64,000 nucleotides of DNA from Bog-473 sp963736525 (GTDB lineage: Bacteria > Actinomycetota > Acidimicrobiia > Acidimicrobiales > RAAP-2): the NCBI GenBank assembly GCA_963736525.1, contig CAVTPF010000018.1:124001-188000 (forward strand), given 5' to 3'. Shown here in pieces: positions 1 to 8,566 of the stretch. The translations under genes were made by a program, and so were the position numbers. Numbering within the stretch: the stretch's first letter is position 1; each line of letters opens with the position of its first letter. The notes beneath the pieces were generated by a model, which did no database searches, was not told the origin of the DNA, and worked only from the letters and a program-made list of their open reading frames with translations.

Positions 1-735
1 GTCCTTGACCTCTTGCGTGACTACGGGCTGAACGAGTTCTATCTCGAGCTGTCGACCAAGCCGCCGGGCAAGGCCGTGGGGTCCGACGAGGAGTGGGAGG
101 TGGCCACCGAGGCGCTGCGCACGACGGCCCTCGAAATGGGGCTCGAGCTCGTCATGGACGAAGGCGGCGGTGCCTTCTACGGGCCCAAGATCTCGGTCCA
201 GGCCCGTGACGCCATCGGGCGGACGTGGCAGATGTCGACGGTGCAGCTCGACTTCCAGCTGCCCCAGCGGTTCGGCCTGGAGTACGTGGGCCCGGACAAC
301 GCGCGCCACCGACCGATCATGATCCACCGCGCGCTCTTCGGGTCGGTGGAGCGGTTCATGGCCGTGCTCATCGAGCACTACGCCGGCGCGCTGCCCACCT
401 GGCTCTCGCCCGAACAGGTGCGGGTGATCCCGGTGACCGACGCGCAGATCGACGACGCGCAGGCAGTCGTCGACGCCTGTGGCGCGGCCGGACTGCGGGC
501 CACCCTCGATGCCAGCGGCGAGAAGATGGGCGCGCTGGTCCGCCGCGCCAAGCTGGCCAAGATCCCCTACGTGCTCGTCGTGGGCCCCACGGACGTCGAG
601 GCGGGGACGGTCGGGGTGAACCGGCGCGGCTGGGACACCAAACCCGAGCTCGGGGTCCCGCTCGACGATTGGGTGACCGAGGTCAGCGACGAGGTGGCCC
701 GCAAGGGGCGGCCCGAGGACCGGGCGCCCGTATGA
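1..735 (+). CDS. thrS: Threonyl-tRNA synthetase, C-terminal part (5' end outside window)
   Basis: This is the last 244 residues of the enzyme that charges tRNA-Thr with threonine in the cytoplasm. The reading frame is open from base 1, so the start lies to the left. The end of the class II catalytic core is visible, with motif 3 around HRALFGSVERF, followed by the Rossmann-like anticodon-binding domain (VRVIPVTD, then GEKMGALVRRAKLAKIPY). The stop overlaps the start of the HIT gene (ATGA at 732-735), so the two are probably co-transcribed. The same thrS-HIT-pgsA order is known from mycobacteria. The identification is firm. Confidence 0.97.
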   Translation, partial: VLDLLRDYGLNEFYLELSTKPPGKAVGSDEEWEVATEALRTTALEMGLELVMDEGGGAFYGPKISVQARDAIGRTWQMSTVQLDFQLPQRFGLEYVGPDNARHRPIMIHRALFGSVERFMAVLIEHYAGALPTWLSPEQVRVIPVTDAQIDDAQAVVDACGAAGLRATLDASGEKMGALVRRAKLAKIPYVLVVGPTDVEAGTVGVNRRGWDTKPELGVPLDDWVTEVSDEVARKGRPEDRAPV

Positions 736-1253
736 GCCTGGAACACCTCTGGGCCGGGTGGCGCCGCGAGTACATCGTCGAGGCGACGGCGCGCGAGCGG
801 GCGACGGGCCTGGCGCACGACGACGTCGACTGTGTGTTCTGCCGGCTGGCGTCGAGCGGTGCCCCCTCCGAGGACAACCTGGTCGCGTGGCGGGGCGAGC
901 TGACCTTCGTCGTCATGAACGCCTACCCCTATGCCAGTGGGCACGTGCTCGTGCTGCCCCTGCGCCACGCCCGCTCCCTGACGGAGCTCAGCGAGGCCGA
1001 GTCCGCCGAGCTGTGGTCGGCGGCGCTGCGTGCGGTGACCGCCATCGAGAACGCATACGAGCCCGACGGGCTGAACATGGGGGCCAACCTGGGCCGCGCC
1101 GCGGGGGCCGGGCTGCCGTCGCACGTCCACCTCCACGTGCTGCCGCGCTGGTCCGGCGACACCAACTTCATGACGTCCGTGGCCGAGGCCAGGGTCCTGC
1201 CCGAAACGCTGCAGCTGTCCTGGAAGAGGCTTACCGACGCCTGGCCCGGATAA
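732..1253 (+). CDS. HIT-family nucleotide hydrolase/phosphorylase
   Basis: A 173-residue histidine-triad protein. The family hydrolyses or phosphorolyses dinucleoside polyphosphates such as Ap4A and other nucleotide conjugates in the cytoplasm; the actual substrate cannot be read from sequence. The catalytic triad HVHLHVLPR (pattern HxHxH) lies near residue 135, and the N-terminal half carries the CVFC pair expected of zinc-binding HIT proteins (about residues 34-37). The ATG at 732 overlaps the thrS stop by four bases, which fixes the start. The actinobacterial orthologue sits in the same place between thrS and pgsA, here separated from pgsA by an inserted block. Confidence 0.93.
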   Translation: MSLEHLWAGWRREYIVEATARERATGLAHDDVDCVFCRLASSGAPSEDNLVAWRGELTFVVMNAYPYASGHVLVLPLRHARSLTELSEAESAELWSAALRAVTAIENAYEPDGLNMGANLGRAAGAGLPSHVHLHVLPRWSGDTNFMTSVAEARVLPETLQLSWKRLTDAWPG

Positions 1254-1305
1254 CGCCAAGCCGGGCGAGCGCGCCGGCGCCGGGCCCGATGACGGCGGAG
1301 GCACC

Positions 1306-2475
1306 GTGGGCACGCACCCGGCGTCTGCCGCGGCGGTGACGGCCGCCGGAGCCGCCAAGGAGGCACAGGAGGCGCCCCCCCAGCGGCGGTTCCGGTGCAT
1401 CGTGCGCCGAGCCTGGCCGTTCGTCCGGGTGGCGGTCGGCTTCGGCCTCGTCGGCGTCGCCCTGTGGGTGCTCTCGTCGAAGCGCTCGGAGCTCTCGGGG
1501 TTCTCGACCATCTTCAAGCATTTCGACTGGTGGTGGGTCGGCCCGGCGGTCGTCGCCGAGATCGGCTCGTACCTGTGCTTCGCCGCCATGCAGTACGAGC
1601 TGCTGCTCGCGGGTCACCTCCGCCCCCCGTGGCGCCCGCTGGTCAAGTTGACGTTCGCCTCCCAGGCGATCACCAACTCGTTGCCCATCGGGAACGCCAT
1701 CTCCACCGTCTACGGGTTCCGTTGGTTCCGCCGTTTCGGGGCGGACAACACGCTGGCGGCCTGGGCCATGGCCGGCACGCTGGTCGCGGCCTCGGTGAGC
1801 CTGTCGTTGGTGGCCATCCTGGGACTCGGGATCGCGACCAACGAGGGCGCGTCCTTCGACCTGGTGCCAGTGCTCATCGGCACCTTCGTGATCATGCTCG
1901 GTATCGGCTCCCTCTTCGTCTACGAACGGCCCCTGCACGCGGTCCTGACGGCCGCGCTGCGCGCCTCGGTGGCGTTGACCGGCCGCCCCCGGGGCGACAC
2001 GCACCAGCAGATCGAACGCATCATGGCCTGGATGACCGCCGTGCGCCTCAGCTGGACGCAGATCGGCCGCATCGTCGCCTGGGGCTCGGTCAACTGGCTG
2101 CTCGACTGCGCATGCTTCGCCTTCATGTTCGAGGCCATCGGAGCACCCATCCCCTGGAAGGGGTTGCTCCTCGCCTACGGCGCCGGTCAGCTGGCCGCGA
2201 CGCTGCCCATCACGCCCGGGGGGCTCGGCGTGGTGGAGGGCAGCATCACGGTCGCGCTGGTCGCGTTCGGGGGGGCGGAGGCGAGCACTGCGTACGCGGT
2301 GTTGCTGTACCGCGTCATCAGCTTCTGGATGATCCTGCTCATCGGCTGGCTGTTGATCGGGCAGCTCGCCCTGCAGGTGCGCCTGGGGCGCTGGCCGCGC
2401 CAGGCCATGACGAGTGAGGTCGAAGCCGGCCCGGTCGCCTACGCCCCGGCGCCGGCAGAGGTGGAGCCACGATGA
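1306..2475 (+). CDS. Flippase-like integral membrane protein (LPG-synthase TM/UPF0104 family)
   Basis: A 389-residue multi-spanning membrane protein with about eight hydrophobic segments after a basic N-terminus of roughly 45 residues. The family hallmark LPITPGGLGVVEGS lies near residue 305. These proteins resemble the flippase domain of lysylphosphatidylglycerol synthases and are often found near glycosyltransferases. No catalytic synthase domain is attached, so a lipid-transport role is inference only. It starts at GTG 1306, 52 bases after the HIT gene, and overlaps the next lipoprotein gene by four bases (ATGA at 2472-2475). A paralogue lies at 48495-49598. Confidence 0.85.
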   Translation: MGTHPASAAAVTAAGAAKEAQEAPPQRRFRCIVRRAWPFVRVAVGFGLVGVALWVLSSKRSELSGFSTIFKHFDWWWVGPAVVAEIGSYLCFAAMQYELLLAGHLRPPWRPLVKLTFASQAITNSLPIGNAISTVYGFRWFRRFGADNTLAAWAMAGTLVAASVSLSLVAILGLGIATNEGASFDLVPVLIGTFVIMLGIGSLFVYERPLHAVLTAALRASVALTGRPRGDTHQQIERIMAWMTAVRLSWTQIGRIVAWGSVNWLLDCACFAFMFEAIGAPIPWKGLLLAYGAGQLAATLPITPGGLGVVEGSITVALVAFGGAEASTAYAVLLYRVISFWMILLIGWLLIGQLALQVRLGRWPRQAMTSEVEAGPVAYAPAPAEVEPR

Positions 2476-2918
2476 CGCGGCGTGCCGGCCGCCCCGGCCT
2501 CGGTCGTCGCCTCGGCGCGGGTCTGGCCGGACTCGTGGTGGCGGCCTCGCTCCTCACGGCGTGCTCGGCGGCCCGCACCGGCCAGGGGACGTCCGACGAG
2601 TCGTGCTATCTCGCCCTGCCCACGGCGGCCAAGGCCGTCGGCGGCCACGGCCACCTGGCCGGCGTCAGGAAGTTCACGCTCGCCAGCCTCCACGGCGTGG
2701 CCCCCCGGCTCTACCGGTTCCTGGTCGACAACCTGCCCAAGCACCAGGACGTCTGCATCGCCGCCTACTCGGGTCACTTCACCTCGGCAATGCTGTCGAA
2801 GCCGCTGGGCCGCTCGACCGGGACGTTGGCGGTCGCGGTGGTGACGACGCCGGGCAACGAGCTCCTGGGGACGCTGCTCCTGCGCAAGATCCCGGTGCGC
2901 TTCCAGCACCTGCTGTGA
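2472..2918 (+). CDS. Putative lipoprotein, function unknown
   Basis: A 148-residue protein with a lipoprotein signal: a basic start (RRAGRPGLGRR), a hydrophobic stretch and the lipobox LTAC with the acylated cysteine at residue 31. The mature part has two further cysteines (SCYLAL and DVCIAAY) that could form a disulfide, and no domain I recognise. It is expected to be anchored on the outer face of the cytoplasmic membrane. The ATG overlaps the preceding membrane-protein gene, suggesting joint expression and perhaps a joint role. It ends 7 bp from the convergent EF-G-like gene. Confidence 0.75.
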   Translation: MTRRAGRPGLGRRLGAGLAGLVVAASLLTACSAARTGQGTSDESCYLALPTAAKAVGGHGHLAGVRKFTLASLHGVAPRLYRFLVDNLPKHQDVCIAAYSGHFTSAMLSKPLGRSTGTLAVAVVTTPGNELLGTLLLRKIPVRFQHLL

Positions 2919-2925
2919 CCTGCGG

Positions 2926-5019
2926 TCAGCTCTCCAGTTTGGGGATGGAGGCCACCAGGTGGTCGGGCACGGCGTCGTAGTGGTCGTGGGCGACCGTGAA
3001 GGAGCCTCGGCCCCCGGTCAGCGCCCGCAGGTCGACCGCGTAGCGGGTCAGCTCCGCCATGGGCGCGGTGGCCGTCACCGTCTGGTAGCCCTCGTCCTCG
3101 GCGGGATCGGTGCCGATGATGCGGGCGCGGCGGGAGTGCAGATCACCGAGCACGTCGCCCTGGCATTCGGCCGGGATCGTCACCTCCAGGCGTGAGATCG
3201 GCTCCAGGACGATCGGGCCCGCCACGGCCATGGCCGCTCGCACGGCCAGTGCGGCCGCCATCTTGAAGCTCACCTCGTTGGAGTCGACCGAGTGCGCCTT
3301 GCCGTCGTCGACGGTGACGGCGATGTCGACGATCGGGTAGCCGTAGAGGCCGCCCGTCGCGAAGGTCTCGACCACGCCCTTCTCGACGGCCGGGATGTAC
3401 TGACGGGGGATCGCGCCGCCGACGACCTCGTCTCGGAACGCGAACCCCTCGCCGCGGGGGAGCGGCTCGAGGCGCAGGTGGCAGACGCCGAACTGGCCGT
3501 GACCGCCCGACTGCTTCTTGTGCTTGCCCTCCGCGTCAGCCGCCTCGGTGATCGTCTCGCGGTAGGGGATGCGCAGCTCCTCGCGCTCGACGTGGACGTT
3601 GCACTTGCGGTCGAGCCGTTCCAGCGTGACCGCCAGGTGCACCTCGCCGTTGACCCCGAGGATGGTCTGGTGCGTCTCGTCGTCGCGGGTGACGGTGAGC
3701 GAGGGGTCCTCGTCCTGCAGCCGTTGCAGCGCCGACATCAATTTGTCGTCGTCGGCGCGCGTCGCCGGCTTCACCGGCACGCGGAGGGCCGGGGCCGGCA
3801 GGTCGGGTGGCGGCACCACGACCGGCTGGCCCTTGGGGGCGAGCGTGTCACCGGTGCGCGTGCCGTTCAGCCGGGGCACCGCGACGAAGTCGCCCGCCGC
3901 GATGCTCGCCGCCGGCGCGGTGGCGTGCCCGGCGATGCTCTGGAGCGCGTGCAGCCGTTCCTCGTCCCGCGAACGCGAGTTGACGAGCACGGTGTCGGGT
4001 TGCAGCGTGCCCGACACCACCTTGCAGAGCGACATCTTGCCGGTGTGGCTGTCGTTGTAGGTCTTGGTGACGGTGAGGACCGTCTGGCCGCCCGGGTCGG
4101 AGGGGATCTCGACGGTCTCGGTCCCCGCCGTGGCGAGCAACGGAGGGCGTGACGCCGGGCTCGGGCACAGCTCCTCGATGAGGCGCGCCAGGCGGTCGAC
4201 GCCCACCCCGCTGGCGGCGGAGCAGCACAGCACCGGGAACACGCTGGCCGAGGCGACGCCGCCCGCCAGGCTCTTCTCGAGCTCGGTGTAGTCGAGCGTC
4301 TCGCCGTTGAGGTAGCGCTCCATCAGGTCGTCGTCACCGACGACGATCCCCTCGACGAGTTGCTCGTGCACGGTGTGCTCCTCGTCGACCAGGTCGTCGG
4401 GGATCGGGCCCTCGCGCCCGGCGGGTGGGACCGTCCCGTCGACGGCCGCGCCGGCCGACGGCGTCTCGTAGTGGGTGGCGGTGTCGTCGAGCAGGTCGAT
4501 GACGCCGTGGAAGTCCGCCTCGTGCCCGATCGGGAGCTCCACCGGCGCCACCCCGACGCCGAAGGTCTGCCTGATCTCGGCGAGGGTGCGGTCGAAGTCG
4601 GCCCGTTCTCGGTCGAGCTTGTTGACGACGATGACCCGCGGCACTCCCAGGCGGGCCGCGACGCGCCAGGCGTCCTCGGTCTGGGCCTGCACGCCGTCGG
4701 TGGCGCTGACCACGACGACGGCCAGGTCGACGTTGGCCAAGGCGGTGATCATCTCGCCGGCGAAGTCGGCGTACCCCGGCGTGTCCAGCAGGTTCACCTT
4801 CACGCCGTTGACCGTGAAGGGGGCCAGGCTGGTCGAGATGGTCAGCTGGCGCGACACCTCTTCGGCCTCGAAGTCCATGACGGTGGTGCCCTTCTCGACC
4901 GACCCGCGACGGGCGATCGACCCGGTGGCGGCCAGGAGGGCCTCGGCCAGGGTGGTCTTGCCCGCTCCGTGGTGCCCGACGAGGGCGACGTTGCGAATAG
5001 CGGTCGGGTCGTGTGGCAC
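2926..5019 (-). CDS. EF-G-like translational GTPase (FusA2 type paralogue)
   Basis: A 697-residue GTPase with the full EF-G domain order (G, II, III, IV, V). Visible G motifs are GHHGAGKTT (P-loop), DTPGYADF (G3) and NKLD (G4). It differs from canonical EF-G in the P-loop, which normally reads AHIDAGKT, and in switch I, where the usual RGITI segment is replaced by SRQLTISTS. This matches the actinobacterial EF-G-like paralogue (Rv0120c type), whose role is less clear than that of true EF-G. It starts at GTG 5019 behind a GGAGGG ribosome site. It is a lone minus-strand gene in the block inserted between HIT and pgsA, and no str-operon genes are nearby. Confidence 0.9.
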   Translation of the reverse strand: MPHDPTAIRNVALVGHHGAGKTTLAEALLAATGSIARRGSVEKGTTVMDFEAEEVSRQLTISTSLAPFTVNGVKVNLLDTPGYADFAGEMITALANVDLAVVVVSATDGVQAQTEDAWRVAARLGVPRVIVVNKLDRERADFDRTLAEIRQTFGVGVAPVELPIGHEADFHGVIDLLDDTATHYETPSAGAAVDGTVPPAGREGPIPDDLVDEEHTVHEQLVEGIVVGDDDLMERYLNGETLDYTELEKSLAGGVASASVFPVLCCSAASGVGVDRLARLIEELCPSPASRPPLLATAGTETVEIPSDPGGQTVLTVTKTYNDSHTGKMSLCKVVSGTLQPDTVLVNSRSRDEERLHALQSIAGHATAPAASIAAGDFVAVPRLNGTRTGDTLAPKGQPVVVPPPDLPAPALRVPVKPATRADDDKLMSALQRLQDEDPSLTVTRDDETHQTILGVNGEVHLAVTLERLDRKCNVHVEREELRIPYRETITEAADAEGKHKKQSGGHGQFGVCHLRLEPLPRGEGFAFRDEVVGGAIPRQYIPAVEKGVVETFATGGLYGYPIVDIAVTVDDGKAHSVDSNEVSFKMAAALAVRAAMAVAGPIVLEPISRLEVTIPAECQGDVLGDLHSRRARIIGTDPAEDEGYQTVTATAPMAELTRYAVDLRALTGGRGSFTVAHDHYDAVPDHLVASIPKLES

Positions 5020-5074
5020 GTGGTCCCTCCGTCCGTATGGCTGCAGCCAGGCCTGGATCTGGCTTGCAGAGGCG

Positions 5075-5080
5075 AGTGTA
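5075..5080 (-). promoter_or_regulatory. Candidate -10 box of the EF-G-like gene
   Basis: TACACT on the minus strand fits the actinobacterial TANNNT -10. It would give a leader of about 50 bases containing the GGAGGG ribosome site. No clear -35 is seen. Confidence 0.35.
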
Positions 5081-5147
5081 CGACCGCCCGTGGCCGTGTG
5101 CTCGGGCCAGCCTGCTCAGCGGGGGCGCCCGGGCGGCGTGGGCCGGC

Positions 5148-5963
5148 TCAGGGCTGGCCGGATCGCCGGCGTGCCGCCAGCGCGTCGTCGTACTCGTGCC
5201 GGATGGAGAACCGGACGAAGAGGCCGAGCGTGTCGACCAGGAGCAGCCACACCGCCTTGAGGGAGATGGTGCTCCCGAAGCGCTCGTCGATCCGCACGGG
5301 GGCCTCGACGATGCGCGTGTAGCCGAGGCGCCGCGCCAGGACCAGGAGCTCGAGGTCGAGTGCGAAGCGGCTCTCGCGCAGCAGGGGCAGGACGTCCGCG
5401 ATCACCCGGCGGTCCACCAGCTTGATCCCGACCTGCGTGTCCTTGACGTGCAGGCGGAACAGCAGATGGATCAGGTGCTGGTAGCCCCACGAGTACAAGC
5501 GGCGCAGCGGCGGGTAGTGCACCGAGGAGTCGGGGTGCCGTTTGCTCCCGATGATGATGTCGGGCTCCAGCGATTGCATGATGGAGACGAAGGGCGCCAG
5601 GAACTCGGGGGAGATGTCGCCGTCGGCGTCGATGAAGCCGAGATAGCGGCCCCGACCCATCCCGAGCCCCGCTCGGAGCGCGTGGCCCTTGCCCACGTTC
5701 GTGTCGAACGAGACGCGGCGGACGACGCTCTCGGGGAAGCCGTCCAGCGTGAACGGGCTGCCGTCGGTGGAGCCGTCCGAGACGGCGATGATCTCGAAGG
5801 TCATGCCGGAGGCGTCGAGCACCCGCACCATGTGTTCGACCGTGGAGCGCAGCCGGGCACCCGGGTTGTAGTAGGGCACCACGATGGAGACGTCGAGCGT
5901 CGGGTTCGGGAGCACGGTGATGTCTGGTCTCCCCGCGCTCCTCGGCTCGGACACCGGTACCAT
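5148..5963 (-). CDS. Family 2 glycosyltransferase, polyprenyl-phosphate sugar transferase-like
   Basis: A 271-residue GT2 enzyme resembling dolichyl/polyprenyl-phosphate glucosyltransferases, which load a nucleotide-sugar onto a polyprenyl-phosphate carrier at the membrane. Visible are the N-terminal strand VSIVVPYYNPG, the metal-binding FIDADGDI, and a hydrophobic C-terminal segment (VWLLLVDTLGLFVRF) that probably contacts the membrane. The ATG at 5963 was chosen because the core starts about 25 residues later; the frame stays open to 6062 but that extension is low-complexity. The sugar is unknown. It sits between the EF-G-like gene and the cupredoxin gene, all on the minus strand. Confidence 0.85.
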   Translation of the reverse strand: MVPVSEPRSAGRPDITVLPNPTLDVSIVVPYYNPGARLRSTVEHMVRVLDASGMTFEIIAVSDGSTDGSPFTLDGFPESVVRRVSFDTNVGKGHALRAGLGMGRGRYLGFIDADGDISPEFLAPFVSIMQSLEPDIIIGSKRHPDSSVHYPPLRRLYSWGYQHLIHLLFRLHVKDTQVGIKLVDRRVIADVLPLLRESRFALDLELLVLARRLGYTRIVEAPVRIDERFGSTISLKAVWLLLVDTLGLFVRFSIRHEYDDALAARRRSGQP

Positions 5964-6087
5964 CACCTCACGCGGATGCCCACGGGTGGGGGAGAGCGGG
6001 GTGCCCGCTCCGCGTGGCATCTCGCCCGCTGACGCTACCCGACGGCGTCTTCGCTCCGGCACGCGGCCGGGTGCCGTCCGGCTCGGC

Positions 6088-6543
6088 TCAGTAGCCGTAC
6101 CCGCCGCTGCCGCTGCTGTGCGACGAGCTGCTGCCGGTCGTCGCCGCCGCGCTGCTCCCTACGACGATGTCGACGTTCATGCCCAGCGCCTTGTGCCCCG
6201 GGACGGGGCAGAAGATGTCGTAGGCACCTTTCTCGAAGGTCACGGTGAGCTTGGCGCTCTGCCCGGGCGAGATGTCGTGGGTCTTCGCATCGGAGAGCCC
6301 CGGCCCCGTGATCATCAGGGCGTGGGTGGTCTGGCCCTTGTTCTGCGCCACGAACGTGTACTTGCCGGGGCTGAAGGAGCTCTTGGACAGAGCGATGTGG
6401 AAGTCGGTCTCGACCGCCTTGACCGTGGTCGACTTCGAACTGGCGCCGGCCGGCGCCGCCGAGAGCGCCCCGACGGTCGCCGCGACCCCCGCGGCGAGGG
6501 CGACCAGAGGAACCCGGTTGGCACGGGCTCTGATGTCGGTCAT
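6088..6543 (-). CDS. Secreted cupredoxin-like (type 1 copper) protein
   Basis: A 151-residue exported protein. Residues 1 to about 35 form a signal peptide (basic start, long Ala/Val/Leu stretch, cleavage near PAGASS). The mature part is a small plastocyanin/sulfocyanin-like fold with the four type 1 copper ligands visible: H in QTTHALMI, then C, H and M in FCPVPGHKALGM. It probably carries electrons outside the membrane or handles copper. The C-terminus is a Ser/Gly/Tyr-rich tail (SGSGGYGY). ATG 6543 was chosen for its GGAGG ribosome site and the signal peptide. No oxidase or other partner gene is adjacent. Confidence 0.85.
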   Translation of the reverse strand: MTDIRARANRVPLVALAAGVAATVGALSAAPAGASSKSTTVKAVETDFHIALSKSSFSPGKYTFVAQNKGQTTHALMITGPGLSDAKTHDISPGQSAKLTVTFEKGAYDIFCPVPGHKALGMNVDIVVGSSAAATTGSSSSHSSGSGGYGY

Positions 6544-6724
6544 GGCGGTCCTCCGTGGCTGGGCTTGCTCGATGATGTCACCCAGGGGTACGGGGCGGGG
6601 CACGCCCCGGATTGGTTCCGGGTGGATCGACGGGGCGCCGCCCAGGGCTGCGACCAGGGGCTCCGCTCCCTCCTGACCCGGCGGGGGGTCGAAGTCCGGA
6701 CCCCGGGTTTTCGGGGAACCGATG

Positions 6725-6730
6725 GTAAAC
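6725..6730 (+). promoter_or_regulatory. Candidate -10 box of the pgsA-patA-pimA operon
   Basis: TAAACT lies 49 bases before the pgsA ATG, leaving a short leader with an AGGAG ribosome site at about 6771-6775. The 6544-6779 interval holds this and the upstream region of the divergent cupredoxin gene; I see no gene in it. Confidence 0.4.
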
Positions 6731-6779
6731 TCATGCGAACAGCGCCACCTTCCCCGGGAGGCGCACGACGAGGAGCTTC

Positions 6780-7631
6780 ATGTTCGACGGCCGCTGGCGA
6801 GACGCCGTCGACCGGACCACCGGTCCGGTCGGCCAGTCACTGCACCGCCATGGCATCACCGCTGACGTGCTGACCGCGACGGGCCTGGTCTCGGCGACGG
6901 CGACGGCGGCGCTGGTGGCCACCGGGCACCTGCACCTCGCCATCATCTTCCTCATCGTGACCGGCCTGCACGACCTGCTCGACGGTCCCGTGGCCAAGGC
7001 GGCGGGCACGGCCTCGGTCCGCGGCGCGTTCTTCGACTCCGTCACCGATCGCGTGGCCGACGCCGTCCTCATGTTCGGCTGCGCGTGGTACCTGCTTGAC
7101 CGGGGGGAGGGCCACCTCGCGCTTCTGCCCATGGGCATCCTGGCGGTGACCGCCCTGGTCTCCTACGAACGGGCAAAAGCCGAGTCGCTCGGCCTCCAGG
7201 CCCGGGGCGGCCTGATGGAGCGGGGCGAGCGCATGTTCCTGCTCGGCGTCGCGTTCCTCTCCGCCGCCATCTTCGTGCCCGTGCTGTGGCTCCTCTTCGC
7301 CCTCGTCACCTTCACGGCGGTCGCCCGCTTCGTCAAGGTGTGGAACGCGGCATCGGGACGCGACGCGGTGATCCGCCGGCGCATCGAGGCCTGGCGCGAG
7401 GGCCGGGTCGACTCGCGCTGGCGGGCCTGGCGCGAGGGCCGCGAATCCACCGGCCGGCCCCGGCGCGACCCCACGCGCACCACGGGTGCGCCGGTCGGGC
7501 GCTGGCGGGCGCGCCGCCAGGAGGCACTGAGCAGCCGGTCGGGGCGTACGCTGCGCGAGCGCCGGCGGGCCGCCCGAGGACACGGGACGTCGGGCCGTCG
7601 CACCCCCCCTGCGCCCGGGTCGGCTTCCTGA
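6780..7631 (+). CDS. pgsA: CDP-alcohol phosphatidyltransferase, probable phosphatidylinositol(-phosphate) synthase
   Basis: A 283-residue membrane enzyme that joins CDP-diacylglycerol to an alcohol, probably inositol phosphate given the downstream mannosylation genes. The CDP-alcohol signature is visible at about residues 61-87 (DLLDGPVAKAAG ... RGAFFDSVTD), with all four aspartates present, but the normally invariant Arg of the AR pair is Lys (AK). About six hydrophobic segments follow. The last 80 residues form an Arg-rich tail with AWREGR repeated twice, which is longer than usual. It starts at ATG 6780 behind AGGAG and heads a pgsA-patA-pimA operon, as in mycobacteria. Confidence 0.88.
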   Translation: MFDGRWRDAVDRTTGPVGQSLHRHGITADVLTATGLVSATATAALVATGHLHLAIIFLIVTGLHDLLDGPVAKAAGTASVRGAFFDSVTDRVADAVLMFGCAWYLLDRGEGHLALLPMGILAVTALVSYERAKAESLGLQARGGLMERGERMFLLGVAFLSAAIFVPVLWLLFALVTFTAVARFVKVWNAASGRDAVIRRRIEAWREGRVDSRWRAWREGRESTGRPRRDPTRTTGAPVGRWRARRQEALSSRSGRTLRERRRAARGHGTSGRRTPPAPGSAS

Positions 7632-7687
7632 CCGCTCCCGCGACTGCCGCCGAGCCGACGTCCTGGGGCGACACGGCCAAGTACCTC

Positions 7688-8566
7688 ATGTACCGGGGCC
7701 TGGGTGAGGCGATGGGGCACCTGCCCGAACCCGTGGCGCAGGGCGCCGCCCGCGCCGTCGGGCGGGCCATGGCGCTGCGCGGTGGCCCCGCCCTCGCCAT
7801 GAACGAGCGCCACATGCGGCGCGTGCTCGCGAGCGAGTGCCCCGAGGGCGTCGAGCCCGACCCGGCGCTGGTGCGTCGCTGGAGCAGGCGCACCTTCGAC
7901 GCCTACGCGCAGTACTGGGCCGACGGCGCACGCCTGCCCTACGAGAGCGAGGCGGGCGTGCGCGCCCGCTGGCAGCTCCAGGAGGGTGAGGACCACCTAC
8001 GGGCGGCCTTCGCGCTCGGACGCGGCATCGTGATGGCGCTGCCGCACGTCGGCAGCTGGGAGTGGGGCGGCTGCTGGCTGGCCCTCGAGGGCATGCCCAT
8101 GACGGCCGTCGTGGAGCGCCTGGAGCCCGAACGGCTCTTCGAGTGGTTCGTGGCGCAGCGGGCGGCCATGGGGCTCACCGCCGTCCCCCTGGGGGGCGGG
8201 TCGAGTGCGGCGCTGCTGGGCGCCCTCAAGGAGGGCCGGCTGGTCGGGCTGGTGGGTGACCGGGATCTGGCCGGCAACGGCGTCGAGGTCGAATTCTTCG
8301 GCGAGCGCACGACGCTGCCGGGTGGTGCGGCGACCCTCGCCCTGCGCACGGGGGCGCCGCTCCTGCCCGTCGTCGTCTACTCGGGACCGGGCAACTGGCA
8401 CACCGGCGTCGTCCACCCACCCATCGACACGACCCGCCAGGGCTCGCTGCGCCAGGACATCGTCCGCGTCACCCGGGAGGTGGTGCGGGTCTTCGAGCAC
8501 GACATCCGGTGCCGGCCTGAGCAGTGGCACCTCTTCCAGCCGAACTGGCCGTCCGACCATCCGTGA
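7688..8566 (+). CDS. patA: Lysophospholipid acyltransferase, probable phosphatidylinositol mannoside acyltransferase
   Basis: At least 292 residues of the LpxL/HtrB-like acyltransferase family. PatA transfers a fatty acyl chain to the mannose of phosphatidylinositol mannoside on the inner membrane face. The catalytic HxxxxD/E-type motif is seen in LPHVGSWEWGG, and the later conserved ERDL-like region appears as VGDRDLAGNGVEVEFFGE. The 5' end is uncertain: the first ATG is at 7688, but sequence resembling the family N-terminus (TSWGDTAKYL) precedes it, and the only possible earlier start after the pgsA stop is CTG 7628, overlapping that stop as CTGA. The gene overlaps pimA by four bases. Confidence 0.85.
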   Translation: MYRGLGEAMGHLPEPVAQGAARAVGRAMALRGGPALAMNERHMRRVLASECPEGVEPDPALVRRWSRRTFDAYAQYWADGARLPYESEAGVRARWQLQEGEDHLRAAFALGRGIVMALPHVGSWEWGGCWLALEGMPMTAVVERLEPERLFEWFVAQRAAMGLTAVPLGGGSSAALLGALKEGRLVGLVGDRDLAGNGVEVEFFGERTTLPGGAATLALRTGAPLLPVVVYSGPGNWHTGVVHPPIDTTRQGSLRQDIVRVTREVVRVFEHDIRCRPEQWHLFQPNWPSDHP

